Shown in pieces: positions 8,575-19,845 of a stretch of 21,050 nt of DNA. Made by a program: the position numbers and the translations under genes. This stretch comes from Paraglomus occultum. Lineage: Eukaryota > Glomeromycota > Glomeromycetes > Paraglomerales > Paraglomeraceae. Under the pieces are notes generated by a model. It saw only the letters and a list, made by a program, of their open reading frames with translations. It was not told the DNA's origin and did not search any database. The stretch spans positions 1 through 21,050 of the forward strand of contig CAJVPJ010000601.1 in the NCBI GenBank assembly GCA_910592205.1. The letters run 5' to 3'. How positions within the stretch are numbered: the first letter of the stretch is position 1; each line of letters begins with the position of its first letter.

Positions 8575-11500
8575 AGCAACTTTTTCAATTGTGGAAAAAA
8601 GGATAAGGACAGGTTTGAGACGTATAAATTATAAAGCGGGGTGGTGACACGATGCCAATAGAGTTTATTATTACTTGTTTCAGAACAAGGTAAAATTTTA
8701 ATATAAGGAATTCCAGTCCAAATGAGAGATTCGCTGAAACTCCGGTGCCAACCAGCTAACTTTGATCATGAAGTGACAGCATTCGATTAATTAATGATAC
8801 GTCCGTAAATATCGAGCGTATTATATCTCAACAGTTAGCACCCGATAAATTAATCATACTTGATAGTTTTTCCCTGTTCGAATTGTTCGTTGGTTGATAT
8901 TCGCTATCCAATAGGAATCAACTCAAACAATTACCCCTTAATCATGTTTCATCCCAGATCTCGTTGCACGTAATACTGCTTTTTTTTATTTATACATTCC
9001 CACTCTTTTTTTTTTTTTTCCATTATCACAATCGTTCATTGTATTCCGAATATTGTTTGCATTCAGAAAAACATTAATGTAAATCATCCTGTTATTTTTC
9101 GATTTACGACTGTGTCTTTAATATCCTATTTTACTGTGCTTTACGACTTCACAGCAAAGCAACCTATTCGCTGCATACGTAGCAGTAGTAGGTACATCGA
9201 TTTGAGCAAGTGATTTACTTTTAGGAATAGCGAGATTTTTGTGTTCAATAAACTATGCGTCTATGAAGATTATTTGTGTATCCGTTTACTAATTACACAC
9301 CAGACTTTATAAGTCGATCTCTTGATAATTCGGTCAGTATGTGACCGCATGGTTATATTAAGATATATAAACTTGCTTGGTAACATGACATTTAATAGAG
9401 TCATTACTATTCCAAGTTTAGCGTATGATTTATTTTAATCATACTCGGTTGATTTGTCAGTCAGGGAAAATAGGCCAAAATGGCAGCGAAACTAGACAAG
9501 TGAACGTAATGCCAGGGTGTATTTTTCAGGGGGTGTTGTCAATCGTCAAAGCATCACTGGATCAGTCCGTCCATTCATCCCCACATATTACGTACGTTTC
9601 ATGTATGCTGATTAATATCGAGGATTGCAGAAAACGTAGAATAAGGTGTTTAGAATTTAGACTGATGGGAAGATAAAATCGTTTAATGGATTTAAACTTT
9701 ATTTTTGGTCACTGGGTGTGAACCATTCTCTAACGTGAGGTTTATAACACTGCAAATGGTCCAAGTGTTTTTGCTCTTGAAAATGGCTTGGTTCTGAACG
9801 GAATTTTCGTATAATATACGTCTGTTGTTAAACGAATGAAAAGACAGGCAATGAGCAAGTGAAACGGCTGGTGTCGTTTTATATAGAATTTTACATGCAG
9901 CCAACATAATTTAGCGTCAGTTGAAAATTTTCAAACGTCAAGTGTTATTATTATCTAATGAAATTACGTAATGTTGTTTCTTTTCACACATGCACATAAT
10001 ATTGTCTGCGATAATAATCTAAACCAGATTTACAATCTCAGGCAATTGATTCAAAATCGTGTTATGACAGTTTCCTACGATCAGGATAAAAATGGAGGAT
10101 TCTAATTTGTCATGATAATTTTATTTATATCGTAGTTTTTACAAGAGTTGAATTCGATTTCATGGTATCTGGACACCTTAAAATTAAATTTGTAAATAAA
10201 TCAGCATAGCCCGATTAAAGAAGATGTTCATTACTGTCAGAAGTGATTCAACTGTTATAGTGATCCCTCTCTAAATGTTTGGTTTACAAACTTGCAAGCT
10301 TGTTACTAACATAATGCAGAAAGTCAAACTGATCGCAAAATTTATGCATGCGGTTATAAATAATAGCGATAAACGATAAATATTTTTAATCATAAGCAAT
10401 CAAAAAAGTGCATTCTGCATTCTAGCTAGGTAAAAACTGGCTCTTTATTGGAGAAAAAATCTTATGCATTTTATCCTCGCAGAATACCAATTACTAACAT
10501 GTTGGTTACTTTGGGAAAAGAAATGAGAACATTGTTAATCAAATCGCATGAAATTGGATTCCTTAATCGGCATAAAAATTATAAAAAGAAAAAATTAATA
10601 TGTCTATACAAAATTACAAATGGTTATGTATACTAATATAGCATTCCATTTAATGAGTATATTAAATGTAAATTAATTTTTAAATCGGTACTCAATTACT
10701 GTGTACCATACATGTTATTGCGGTATGATTAAAAGTCCCACGCTATCAATGAGATTGCGTTACGGCAAATATAAACATCGTATTTAAAATTGGAAGACGG
10801 ACGAATGTTTGAGTAACATGCAAGTAAACCGTAAATTATAAACTTACTAGATCATGATAAAGACATCGTTATGATAGACTGCATTTCACATGTTATCGAA
10901 TATGTCTATCAAGTGTCAACATCGTCTTTATCATTGGTGTTCCACCCAAAATATAGCATACTAAATCTCTATCAATTTCTCTATTTCTAAAACGGTGGGT
11001 TCAACTAACAGTAATCAAACACATATCTGATTTCTTCATAAACATGCAAGTATAGAAAGACTTTCGGTGCGAGAAAGAGTAAAACCCGTTTTGAATGTTG
11101 AATCTGACTCGCGCAAATTCATTGACCAAGAACAACACAAAACCATGTTTTTATCACAGAGAAGACAATGCACAAGTCAATTCCTGTGCGGTGGATAACA
11201 ATACATCCGCCTCTCATTTGTATCCCACCCTATCGGACTTTATAAATTTCTCTCTCCCTATATCCCAAAGATTGCAGGGCCCAATTTTCCATAAAATATA
11301 CTGACCATACTTTTGTTAATGAATTACCGTGTTATATATGTTGTCATGTTACATAATACACGTTGTACATTAATGTTGCGCGCGCATCAATATGACTTGA
11401 AAAGTGGCGTGTTCGTACAATCTGATCTAAGTGGCATAATATTAATATGGCCTGATTTTTTAATCCGACATGATACTCAATTTCTATCCTTATTCGTTTC

Positions 11501-12670
11501 AATCATTATCACGCCACTTTTCGAACGAGTTATATTAACATGCAACTTTTGTTGTAAAAAAAAACAACGACAGAATATTATCCTACCAAAGTATACTGTA
11601 ATCGATAAAAATAAAATAAATTTAAATTACTCAGAATGCAATAATAATAATGTAAAGATTTTGAAATTTAGATTTAACACGCTATTATTGATTCTAATTA
11701 AGCTGACAAGTTTTTATTGTACGTTTATATGAAGACAAAATTCTATATTGAGAAAGATATTCTGGGTAATAAATTTATCAATTTATACGTTACAAGATTT
11801 ACTTTATTAAATTATCAAATAAAAATTGAGTTTTTTTATACATTATCATTTACATTGTGCAAGAACGTCTTGCATACCGCGCTCTTCTAAAAAATAAACA
11901 GCAATTTCGGAAAGTTAAATTTTGTTAAATAAATAATTTAGCTCTATAAGTGTATTTAATTAATATTTTCTTATCTCCATGGTATGTTGCGTAGACAATA
12001 ATCTCCTTTTTATGTTAATCCGAGTAAGAATTCGTGTCTGTTTATAATTTGGTCTTACGTTTAATAGTTTTACCAACTTTTCTCTGTTTTGGTATTAGTA
12101 TAATTATAGAAACGACCCCATCCTTTAACCATATGTAGCGAATTTTTGATCGATCTATATCTATAATGGAGGAACTAATAAAAACATTCGGAATAAATCT
12201 TGTCGCAACTAAACTAGAACAGTAAAACGAAGAAAGCATTCGCTTAATTCTTCCTGAAAAAAAAAATTCCCTTTTCTCAGATTAAAGTTAACTAGGGAGA
12301 AGAAGGGACTAGAATAATAAGGGAATTGAGCGTATTATGTGAACATACCAAATTTATCAGAAAGTTGTATATTCAATCGGTTGCTGCTTTTATTTTCTAG
12401 TCATTTGTATAGAAGAAAGATTTGGTTTAAAACTTGTAAATTACGAATGAAATTCTATCGACAAAAATCACATAATTTGGTGGTTGCGTGATTAAATTTC
12501 TTAAATTGCCCGAAATAAGCAACATTGTAACAAAAAATTGTCTATTTCGGAAGAACATGGTATATGTAAAGCTACGTTGTTGTTGCTTTGTTTTTTTAAA
12601 AAAAAGGAATAACTAATAACCAGTGATGCAACTTATAAAAGTTTATGTTACCAAATCTTATTGCTATCTA
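8575..12670. other. Long AT-rich intergenic region
   Basis: Four kilobases with no supportable gene. Short open frames at 9425-9676, 9692-9907, 10448-10636, 11095-11304, 11313-11732 and 12042-12239 have compositions that follow the AT bias, no domain motifs, and no matching splice structure. Poly-T tracts lie near 8981-9020. A short inverted repeat (AATTCCCTT / AAGGGAATT) lies near 12260-12330. The nox 5' UTR and promoter occupy the left end. Confidence 0.5.
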
Positions 12671-12852
12671 CAGTCAACTCTCTTTATAACGACCGCCTCG
12701 GGCTGGGCAAATCGGTCATTATATGCAGTGGTCATTATATGCGGCGTAGTACATATAATATATTATATGACGTTTTTGAAAACGGGCAGAGCACAGCGGT
12801 CGTTATAAAGCGCCAGTCGTTATAAAAAGGTCGTTATAAAGAGAGTTAACTG
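12671..12852. mobile_element. 182-bp MITE with pogo/Tigger-like terminal inverted repeats
   Basis: The ends are 24-bp inverted repeats differing at one base (CAGTCAACTCTCTTTATAAC... against CAGTTAACTCTCTTTATAAC...). They are flanked on both sides by TA (12669-12670 and 12853-12854), the Tc1/mariner-superfamily target duplication. A CAGT start followed by ACTCTC is typical of pogo/Tigger/Jrk-type ends. The inside carries several copies of a GGTC[A/G]TTATA motif. An 18-bp perfect palindrome at 12752-12769 sits almost exactly at the element's midpoint. No coding capacity, so it would need a transposase in trans. Confidence 0.88.
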
Positions 12853-12933
12853 TATATAAAATTTTACATTTTTCTTTAAATCCTCGCGCACAACTTGCTA
12901 GAATGACTAATTTAAGCGTGGTTTTTATCGTTA

Positions 12934-13215
12934 GTGCTTGGAGTTAGTGTTACAGACGAGTCGATTAGGTCGTTTCCAATACATTTTCATAAAAAAAGCA
13001 AGGCAATTACAGTTGCAAAACGTAATGGCAAATTTTGCATATTGACAGAAAGAGACGAAAGGCGAGTAAACGCGTACAAAAATAATTACAGTCAACCACT
13101 TAATATAATTTGTGAAAATCAGGTAAGGCGTCTGTTAACAATTCCACAATTCAAACAAAGGTTACGTAAAATAGCTATATTGCTGCACAGAAGCAAAGAA
13201 GGTAAGACGCGCTAA
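12934..13215 (+). pseudogene. Tc1/mariner transposase N-terminal remnant
   Basis: The frame of 93 codons contains KRNGKFCILTERDERR (13018-13065), the linker between the two helix-turn-helix domains of Tc1 transposases (GRP..LTERDER). NQVRRLL...FKQRL and HRSKEGKTR follow, matching the end of the second DNA-binding domain. The catalytic DDE domain that should come next is absent, as 13216 onward has stops in all frames. The true start is unclear; the first 20 or so residues show no family match. A broken, immobile relic. It lies only 80 bp from the MITE, but the two belong to different branches (Tc1 and pogo). Confidence 0.6.
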
Positions 13216-14268
13216 GTAATTTTTCATCTGTCTCGTGTAAATTACAAACAAATGATCAAGCAAACATCTTCTCAATAGCTCGACGCCCTGATAAATTTGG
13301 AAATTATGTTATAAATAGGTAGGCCATTGACCAAAATTGGGGGTGCTAAAACGGAACAGAACGTAATTCAGCATTTGCAGTTTTATTGTCTGGAATTAAA
13401 TTTGACTTATGAGAATTTGCTCCGCTTTAGACATGCCCTAAAATTGGAATTTATTTTTCACATAAACCTCATACTAACCATTTGCCGGGTTAATTTATTC
13501 TGATGTTCAAAAAAATTTTTTATTCACTAACTAATACGATGTATTAACTCGCGTCGAAGGCTAATTTTATTTTAATTAATTATTTGTTTTTGAATTTTAA
13601 GGCTTTTTTTATTACAAATATAATAAAAAAAACCAACTTTTTGTTAGTTGGATAACCTTATAGATAAATTACATGTTTATTATCTGCCTAAATACAGTAT
13701 TACTTTGCTTTACCGGTCGAGAACTCCCTTATTATCATCCACAATATCAGCAATCAATCAAACGAGTATATTTGAAAAGTAGCAAAAGATATGATGATTT
13801 ATTCTCGGTTTATTCTAAGAACATTACATTTTCCTGACATTATAAATAGATGTAATGGTAAGTATAAATCGAAATGTTGCCTCTGATTAGCTGTTATCTG
13901 AAAAATAAAATAAGTAAAATTTCGCTCAAACATTTCACTGACATATTAATGTCGGAAGGTACATTATTACTATTTATGTTACGCTCAATGCTGGGACAAT
14001 ATTAGGTTTATCTGTACATAGGTAAGCTTTTAAAGAATATGTTTTGGCAGTGATACCCTGGATGGACATAATATTTGCATAGCGTCGTGGTTTACGGAAT
14101 GAAATACTTATCATGAATCAGTGCTATTCTGGTTCACGCGAGATTAATAAACCGACAACTCATATCAGTAACTACTGTTCATAACTCTTAAGATTTTGCT
14201 GACTGGCTAGTGCTAGTTCACCAGGAAGCGGATAAGCTTGATATTAGCACAGTGACTAGAAAGATTCG
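13216..14268. other. Intergenic, AT-rich, no gene recognised
   Basis: About 1 kb. One plus-strand open stretch at about 13313-13498 (some 60 codons) has no family resemblance and no clear start. A small hairpin (CCAACT / AGTTGG) lies near 13634-13651. Confidence 0.45.
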
Positions 14269-14682
14269 TTAATAAAGTTCCATCATAAGCAGATTTAGCC
14301 ACGCTATGCTTACACTTGTCTCATCAATCCATTGAAACTTTGGCACGATGACGCTAGTCTTCATTGTAGGCGTGTCTAATAAAGCACATTCTAAGGAAAC
14401 AAACCAATTACGTATTAGCTGGTGATCAGGGACGCGCTTTTCTAAGGAATAAACTGGCAGGATGATACGGAACAGAAACAAAACTTTTAAACTCTGGAAT
14501 TTCAAAAAATTGTAAGCATGATCAGAGCTTTTCTTTGAGTAAAAAAACCAAGCAACGTCTTCTGGTTTACGAGTTACCCACGACCCGGGAAAAGAACAAA
14601 CTCTTTCTTCTATGCGTTGTAACAGGCAATCAATCGTATAATAATCAACGCACTCAACAAATAGTAAATGCGAAAGAAGATT
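14269..14682 (-). CDS. Hypothetical open frame of 137 codons, unassigned
   Basis: I do not recognise this protein. After a TAG at 14685-14683 the minus strand stays open for 137 codons to a stop at 14271-14269. The first in-frame segment reads ...ECVDYYTIDCLLQRIEER... then ...PGSWVTRKPEDVAW.... This balanced composition, with many W, C, D and E, looks more protein-like than the surrounding AT-driven frames. There is no good in-frame ATG near its left part, so it may be an internal exon or a decayed gene rather than a complete ORF. It lies 137 bp beyond the USP14 stop, on the same strand. A random frame of similar length exists at 11313-11732, so length alone proves little. Confidence 0.3.
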   Translation of the reverse strand, partial: NLLSHLLFVECVDYYTIDCLLQRIEERVCSFPGSWVTRKPEDVAWFFYSKKSSDHAYNFLKFQSLKVLFLFRIILPVYSLEKRVPDHQLIRNWFVSLECALLDTPTMKTSVIVPKFQWIDETSVSIAWLNLLMMELY

Positions 14683-14722
14683 CTATTCAGCATGAATTAC
14701 AAGATTAACATCCCCGCAAGCC

Positions 14723-14728
14723 TTTAAT
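14723..14728 (-). terminator. Possible polyadenylation signal of USP14/UBP6
   Basis: ATTAAA on the minus strand, 91 nt beyond the USP14 stop codon. A common variant hexamer; assigned by position. Confidence 0.35.
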
Positions 14729-14818
14729 TGAAGATTAAGAAACTTTCATTTTACTACTGTCCTATAGAGAGAAATGTCATATGCCAGAGTTTCCCAACAC
14801 AGCCACATAGAGTCACTC

Positions 14819-17391
14819 TCACGCAATCTTCCTAGACCGATACAAGAGAATATATGCAATGTGCCAATCCCCTGTCAAACAGAGCAAGTTAATTTTCAAA
14901 TTCTCGTAAATTCGTATAATGTTCATTCACATTTGTAAACAGCCAACCTACCTCCACCATCAAGTTTGAGAATTTCTTCTTCAGTTACAGCCTGTACTTT
15001 ATCATCATCATATTTTATCCAATTGTCTGTTGGCAAAAAAAAAAAAAATAGTGAGTACAAGCTGTTTCAACATGTGCTTATCAAAGTATACAACACTCAC
15101 CCGAATCTTCTTGACGCACCCAAGCCATGTAATGTCCTGAAAATAGAATTTACGTGATTATGCAAAGCATTAACATGAGTTATTTAATAAAGAGAATATG
15201 ATTCCATTTTACCGTACCTGAATCCGCCAGTCGGCCTCTATGTGTCAGAACAGCACCCAGCTCGTACAACCCGGTGACGTTTGCTCCAACATCTTGAGCC
15301 AATTCCGGATCAATCAATTTCTTCACTTCTTCAGCCTCAGCTGCAAGCTTTTCCTGTAGTTCGGCCTTTTCTTTCTCATCCACATTTTTTCCAACCGCAA
15401 GTTGTTTCTATACGAACAAACGGCGCACGGTGAGTAAAAGGACGCATTACGTAATCCCACATAACCAAACATTCAACCAACCTTGACGTCTGCTTTGTGT
15501 TTCTCGTATTCAATTAGTTTATTCTTAACAGGTGTAAGCTTTGCTTTCAATTCATCAGTACAGAAATCAGTTACATCTAAATCGAGCGTAAATTTAACTT
15601 TACGCAGAATCTTGGCATTCACTTTCGTCGTTTCTTTCCAACGATGTCTTACAAAGTGAATTGTAAGATAGTGTGGCAATCGACTGATGCGTCTTCCACT
15701 TTCGTCCAGATCCTTTATTGGATAATCGAAAGGCAGAACAATTGTATTTGATTATTAGACTATGTAAATGACACTGTATATGCAATAGCCTTCAATACCT
15801 GTAATATGCCGGTGAACATGTAATTTGTTGCTACATAAACACGGACGTTAGATTAGACACGGTATTTCCATTATAAAAAGATAGCCCACGAGTCAAACTT
15901 TGGTTTGCATAGGTCATATCAACAGCAACGGCTTATCCATGCTGTCAATAGTCGCTTCATAAACACACTTACTATTTGATATATGACAGCTCAATCTGCT
16001 AAAGGATTCACTGGTAACTGCTGACGCCGCTCCTGATGATTCATCCTTCTTTGGACTGACACGAGACGAATAACGCGTCCATATCATTATTCTTTTTTCA
16101 AAACAAATTCACAGTCAACCATAAAAGTTGCCTTACGTAACAGTGTATCGTCCCATCATGTATTGTTCGACATATCGCTTTGCCGGCACTGAAGACGAGC
16201 CCGATGATGTTGAAGCGCTTGCATCGTCGATATTCATATCCTGCTGGTTGTTGGGTGGAGAAATACTGGGATTTTGCAAGTTGGATACAATTACAGTCCA
16301 ACACTCGTCAGCGTCTTGTTGCATGTACATGTGGTTACGTTGCTCAGCAAATTGGGGAAACGCGACTCTAAGGGTCTTTTTACGATAAAACATGCATAAA
16401 TACCAGGAATTGCGTCATGGCAAACAAAACAAGTAAAAGGTTATAGCGCTAATGTTATACCCGCACGAATTCTTCTGGTGCGTATCCATCTGTCGTTTGA
16501 TTCAACTGACGATATAGATTGCGTAAGGACGAAGTCAAGTTGATTTGCGGCTCGTTGTAACTGAAAAAAAAAAGGGTGTGTTAACAAACGAAATCGCAAT
16601 CGATGATAGATCGAATGTAATGATAAATCGTACTTGTTGAGAGATTCCTGAAGCTCTGGCATGATCCGAAGACACTGCAGAGTAGCGTTCAAATAGCAAG
16701 TATTTCCCAGATTCTTTAATCCTGTCGGTAATTTTAGCTTCGAGGAGCAAGCAAGTTTCGTTAGACAATCTCCGATAATACACAAAGATGCGATAAAAAC
16801 TCGACTCACCGTTTCGGCAAGCTCCTGATCAGTCATAGTCTCAACGAATCGTGTTTCTTCCTCGGGCGGTTGAGGTAATTCTCCAACACTTCCCGTCATC
16901 TAAACGTAATATACAAAGTTCAGATATTACTCCTGCCAACAAAAGAAAAGTGCTATATTCATACCAGCAACACTGAGCCCTGCACATTGAGGAAGTTTTG
17001 GGGAATGAGTATTAAAGAAAAATGCACGACAGCAAACGATTACATTTGTCTTACATCTTTAATCTTCAACGTGTTAAGGATTGTATCATCCTAGATTGAG
17101 GACAGAATGTAGGATATCAATCAGTTATGCCTCGCATGGAAGAATGAACAATATCGACACATACTTTGAGAGTCGCGCCTTTACACATTAGCGTCTGTCG
17201 TGCAGGTTCAACACCAGCAAGACTAAACAGCTGATATTTCAGGACGAGAGCAGCTTCGTCCGTATCTATATCCAATTCATACTTTTCCTTTTTCCACTTG
17301 ACGACGACTGTACCATAACGCAAAGCCTTAGATTTTCGTCGCCAAAAGACAACATCACAATGAGATATAACATACCTTTAGCGGTTGGCAT
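14819..17391 (-). CDS. UBP6: Ubiquitin carboxyl-terminal hydrolase USP14/Ubp6, proteasome-associated
   Basis: Cysteine protease that binds the proteasome 19S cap and strips ubiquitin from substrates, sparing ubiquitin from degradation. Fifteen exons join in frame (480 aa; human USP14 is 494): 17391-17376, 17307-17165, 17090-17055, 16979-16965, 16899-16810, 16737-16634, 16560-16461, 16375-16137, 16055-15973, 15830-15799, 15712-15482, 15407-15218, 15136-15101, 15026-14952, 14871-14819. Residues 1 to about 75 are the N-terminal ubiquitin-like domain (VVVKWKKEKYELD) that docks on the proteasome. The Cys box GLKNLGNTCYLNATLQC puts the nucleophile at C114, the same number as in human. QQDADECW is at 187-194. 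The His box (LTHRGRLADSGHYMAW) gives H428, and WIKYDDDKV gives D445. GDWHIAYILLY ends the USP fold. Between YMFTGILQ and SRLPHYLTI it is about 14-16 residues shorter than human USP14. Exon 9's start (16055) was chosen over 16091 because it leaves an 81-nt intron and fits the family better. Confidence 0.92.
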
Positions 17392-17710
17392 TATTGCGTC
17401 GGTAGTGTTTCCTCTGCAATCGAATACAAACGGGTATTTATCTTTACTGTAAAGTCACGTGCCATTTATATTTGTGAGACACAAAAACTTTTTAATTAAT
17501 AGCAATGTTGTTTGCATGACTTTTTTTTTTTTTTTCCATCGGAGTTTTCGTACAGTTACAAAAGACGGCAATAAAAATTGAGAAGGAAAAAATTTCATGG
17601 CTGATCCAATATCACAAACGTGGTTTATTCGTAAAAATATGGACAGACAATTGGATATGCAACACCCCCCCTGCCGAAACAATTAATCAATAAACCGGTT
17701 TGTAATCCAA
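17392..17710. other. USP14/UBP6 upstream region
   Basis: About 320 bp between the USP14 start codon and the next minus-strand open frame. It holds a 15-T run at 17520-17534 on the plus strand (a poly-A on the gene's strand) and probably the promoter. The minus-strand frame at 17455-17682 crosses the poly-A tract (Lys run) and looks spurious. Confidence 0.45.
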
Positions 17711-17938
17711 TTATTTCCTGCGACATCTTAGTGACTGTAATTCGTCTTTATAATCTAAATCTATTGATTGTAACGTAAGCCCGTCGCAAAGCAGAAGCGA
17801 TCTACAGATAGTGTTGAATATTTCAATACGAAACTCCGGAAGGAACTCCGAAATAAAACTCCGACTTTCTCCCATATCGGTTGTGTATGGTGTTACATTA
17901 CTAGTACTATGAAAGAAAGCAGAGCAGGAAGTACGCAA
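17711..17938 (-). CDS. Unassigned small ORF or terminal exon
   Basis: I do not recognise this. The frame ends with a TAA at 17713-17711 after a protein-like segment (GESRSFISEFLPEFRIEIF, then LTLQSIDLDYKDELQ). A start at the internal Met of DMGES (near 17875) gives 54 aa. Alternatively, TTTCTTTCATAG near 17911 looks like a splice acceptor, making this the last exon of a gene whose upstream exon I could not place with a matching phase. It is oriented like USP14 and its stop lies 320 bp before that gene's start codon. Real coding status is uncertain. Confidence 0.3.
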   Translation of the reverse strand: MRTSCSAFFHSTSNVTPYTTDMGESRSFISEFLPEFRIEIFNTICRSLLLCDGLTLQSIDLDYKDELQSLRCRRK

Positions 17939-18129
17939 TCGCTAGATGACTGCATTGAAAGCATAGTCAGACTCGGGGGTGTAGAAACAAAACATCGGAG
18001 GCTTAATTAATTCGAAAAAGAATTGTAATTGTATGAGTTATTTCTATTATTATGACTATGGATTAAGAAGCCTAATTATAACCACCACCCGTAAGCACAA
18101 TGGTATGATTGGAATTTGATGGTGTAGAA

Positions 18130-18523
18130 ATGAACTCGAGCAGAATGGACGATTGCAGTTCGGAAGAAAAAGTTGGTAATATATAAAATAGTATCATGGA
18201 ATTATCGGAATTAGCAACATATTAATAGTCTAATCAATTCTTTGATTGAGCAAGCTTCCAAATATGATGAGTACGCTAAGTATACATTAATAAGTAAAAA
18301 TGAGATATGGACGTGGTTACGTTTGGAAGCGAGCGAGTATGTCTACTTTATCCAAGTGAATTAATGTGACGGGGGAAAGCCATAATAATAAGACGAAATT
18401 TTTTAGAAAAGACTTGTGCTTTAATATTAAATTACTTGTATTGACATTTTTTGCAGACTGGCTAGTAAAAATATAACTTTTTGTTCAACCTTTGCAGAAT
18501 TGCAAGTTACCAGCCATGTATAG
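18130..18523 (+). CDS. Small hypothetical protein, three exons (76 aa)
   Basis: No known family recognised. The model has exons 18130-18171, 18215-18336 and 18457-18523. They join in frame to give 76 aa beginning MNSSRMDDCSSEEK and ending LQVTSHV. Exon 2 is strongly protein-like (LIEQASKYDEYAKY, NEIWTWLRLEASE) and predicted helical and amphipathic. Its end carries a canonical GTATGT donor, and exon 3 follows a TTTTTTGCAG acceptor with the phase kept (GA|A). The weak point is intron 1: 43 nt with a GTTGGT donor, although USP14 here also uses a GTTGGT donor. The gene may therefore begin differently. AATAAA at 18672 suits its 3' end. Its ATG is about 190 bp from the 17711-17938 frame, facing away, so a shared bidirectional promoter is possible. 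Confidence 0.5.
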
Positions 18524-18671
18524 TAGGGATTCAATATAACGGGAGTCAGCAATGCAGTGGTGAACACTATTATAATCAGTGTTAGTGGTCAACTCTAAAA
18601 TATATGGCTATGTATTTGTATGGACAATACTAAATGTACAATATTCTTTGGCAGGGTTCTCATCATTGTTC

Positions 18672-18677
18672 AATAAA
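18672..18677 (+). terminator. Polyadenylation signal of the small gene
   Basis: AATAAA 148 nt past the stop of the three-exon small gene. Confidence 0.4.
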
Positions 18678-19845
18678 AATGGAGGTTATCTTAATAAAAA
18701 AATACTAGTCATGACAACGGCAAATATAACAGCTTATTGAGCCAACAGGGTATATAAGTCTTGGTAATTTTAAACGGCGATCATACTCCAATCTAAATAT
18801 TAATATTGGTTTCGTATGCGCCTTCCCTAAACTATTATTTAACAAAAGCAATGCGCAAACAATTAATAATAACTCCTGATACGAAAAATCCAATAAAATT
18901 GATGTCCACATTGTCAAACTTTGCGTACGTAAAAATACGCTACAATCTCTTAAATTCTTTTACTGGGTGAAATAATCACTTATTATTATGCGGCAAAAGA
19001 ATTAAATTGGATACAAATTTTCATTTAACGAAATGGCATTCGAATTCAATCATTTGGAGTGAAAGCTGTCGCATCTTTCACAATGCGACATTCTTCGACA
19101 ACGACTCCGCGGAAGAAGACAATTAATTAAGAAGGAAGCTGGAAACCACGAGAAAGGACGAAAATAAAAATAAAAAATAGATAATGTGTGACCAAAGAAT
19201 AGGTTATACTCGTAGATGGCTTTGAGTCCGAGTATTTCCTCCCATGCAATCAGTCTTTATCAATAAGGAATGATCTTTCGTCCAGGTCACTCCATCAATG
19301 GAGACGTTGGGGCGTTAAATTTATCTCCTTATGTTTCTTCAAGTTTTCGTTTTTTTCTTGGTTTATCATAAGTTATTGTTTATTGCTTATCATTTTTCGC
19401 TTTTTTCTGGTGAATTTCATAAGTAATTTTTCTTGACCTAGATATTCTCAGAGAGTTTGAGTATCATTGATTTTAAAAACATAGAGAGCAATTTTTTCTC
19501 CTTGTTTTTTTTAGAATGCTTCTAATGGTGCTGTAATTCTTGGGTTTCATGGTGGATTTGATGTAAATTAGTTTTATATTGATATTTTTATGTAGAGACA
19601 GACCTATATTGAACGTGTTATAATTGTTAGTAAACAATTGTGTTAGTTTTAATTAAAATAAGTAATATTTTCCATAACAAATATAGTACTAAGATAGTCT
19701 ATAAATTATTTTGAGCAGCTGTGCCATTAATGCAAAACCTTCCCAAACGTTACATCAATTTTTCACTTTCATCAGCCTCTCATTACGTCACAAACCAGAT
19801 TGTACTGTATACTTTGTCTGGTTTTGTTGCTGCATGCCTCATGTT
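18678..19845. other. Intergenic, AT-rich, no gene recognised
   Basis: Nearly 1.2 kb. The minus-strand frame at 18705-18917 is unconvincing. A T-rich, C/T-biased stretch lies at about 19325-19520. No repeat boundaries or RNA genes were seen. Confidence 0.45.

Noticed and set aside
11313-11732. Plus-strand 139-codon open frame
   Set aside because: Composition is AT-driven (many I, L, N, K), with no domain motif, no neighbouring exons and no poly(A) logic. Probably chance.
16056-16136. Alternative USP14 exon 9 starting at 16091 after AAAAAAG
   Set aside because: It also keeps the frame, but needs a 45-nt intron and inserts 12 residues that fit the family poorly. The CAG acceptor at 16058-16056 gives an 81-nt intron and a better fit.
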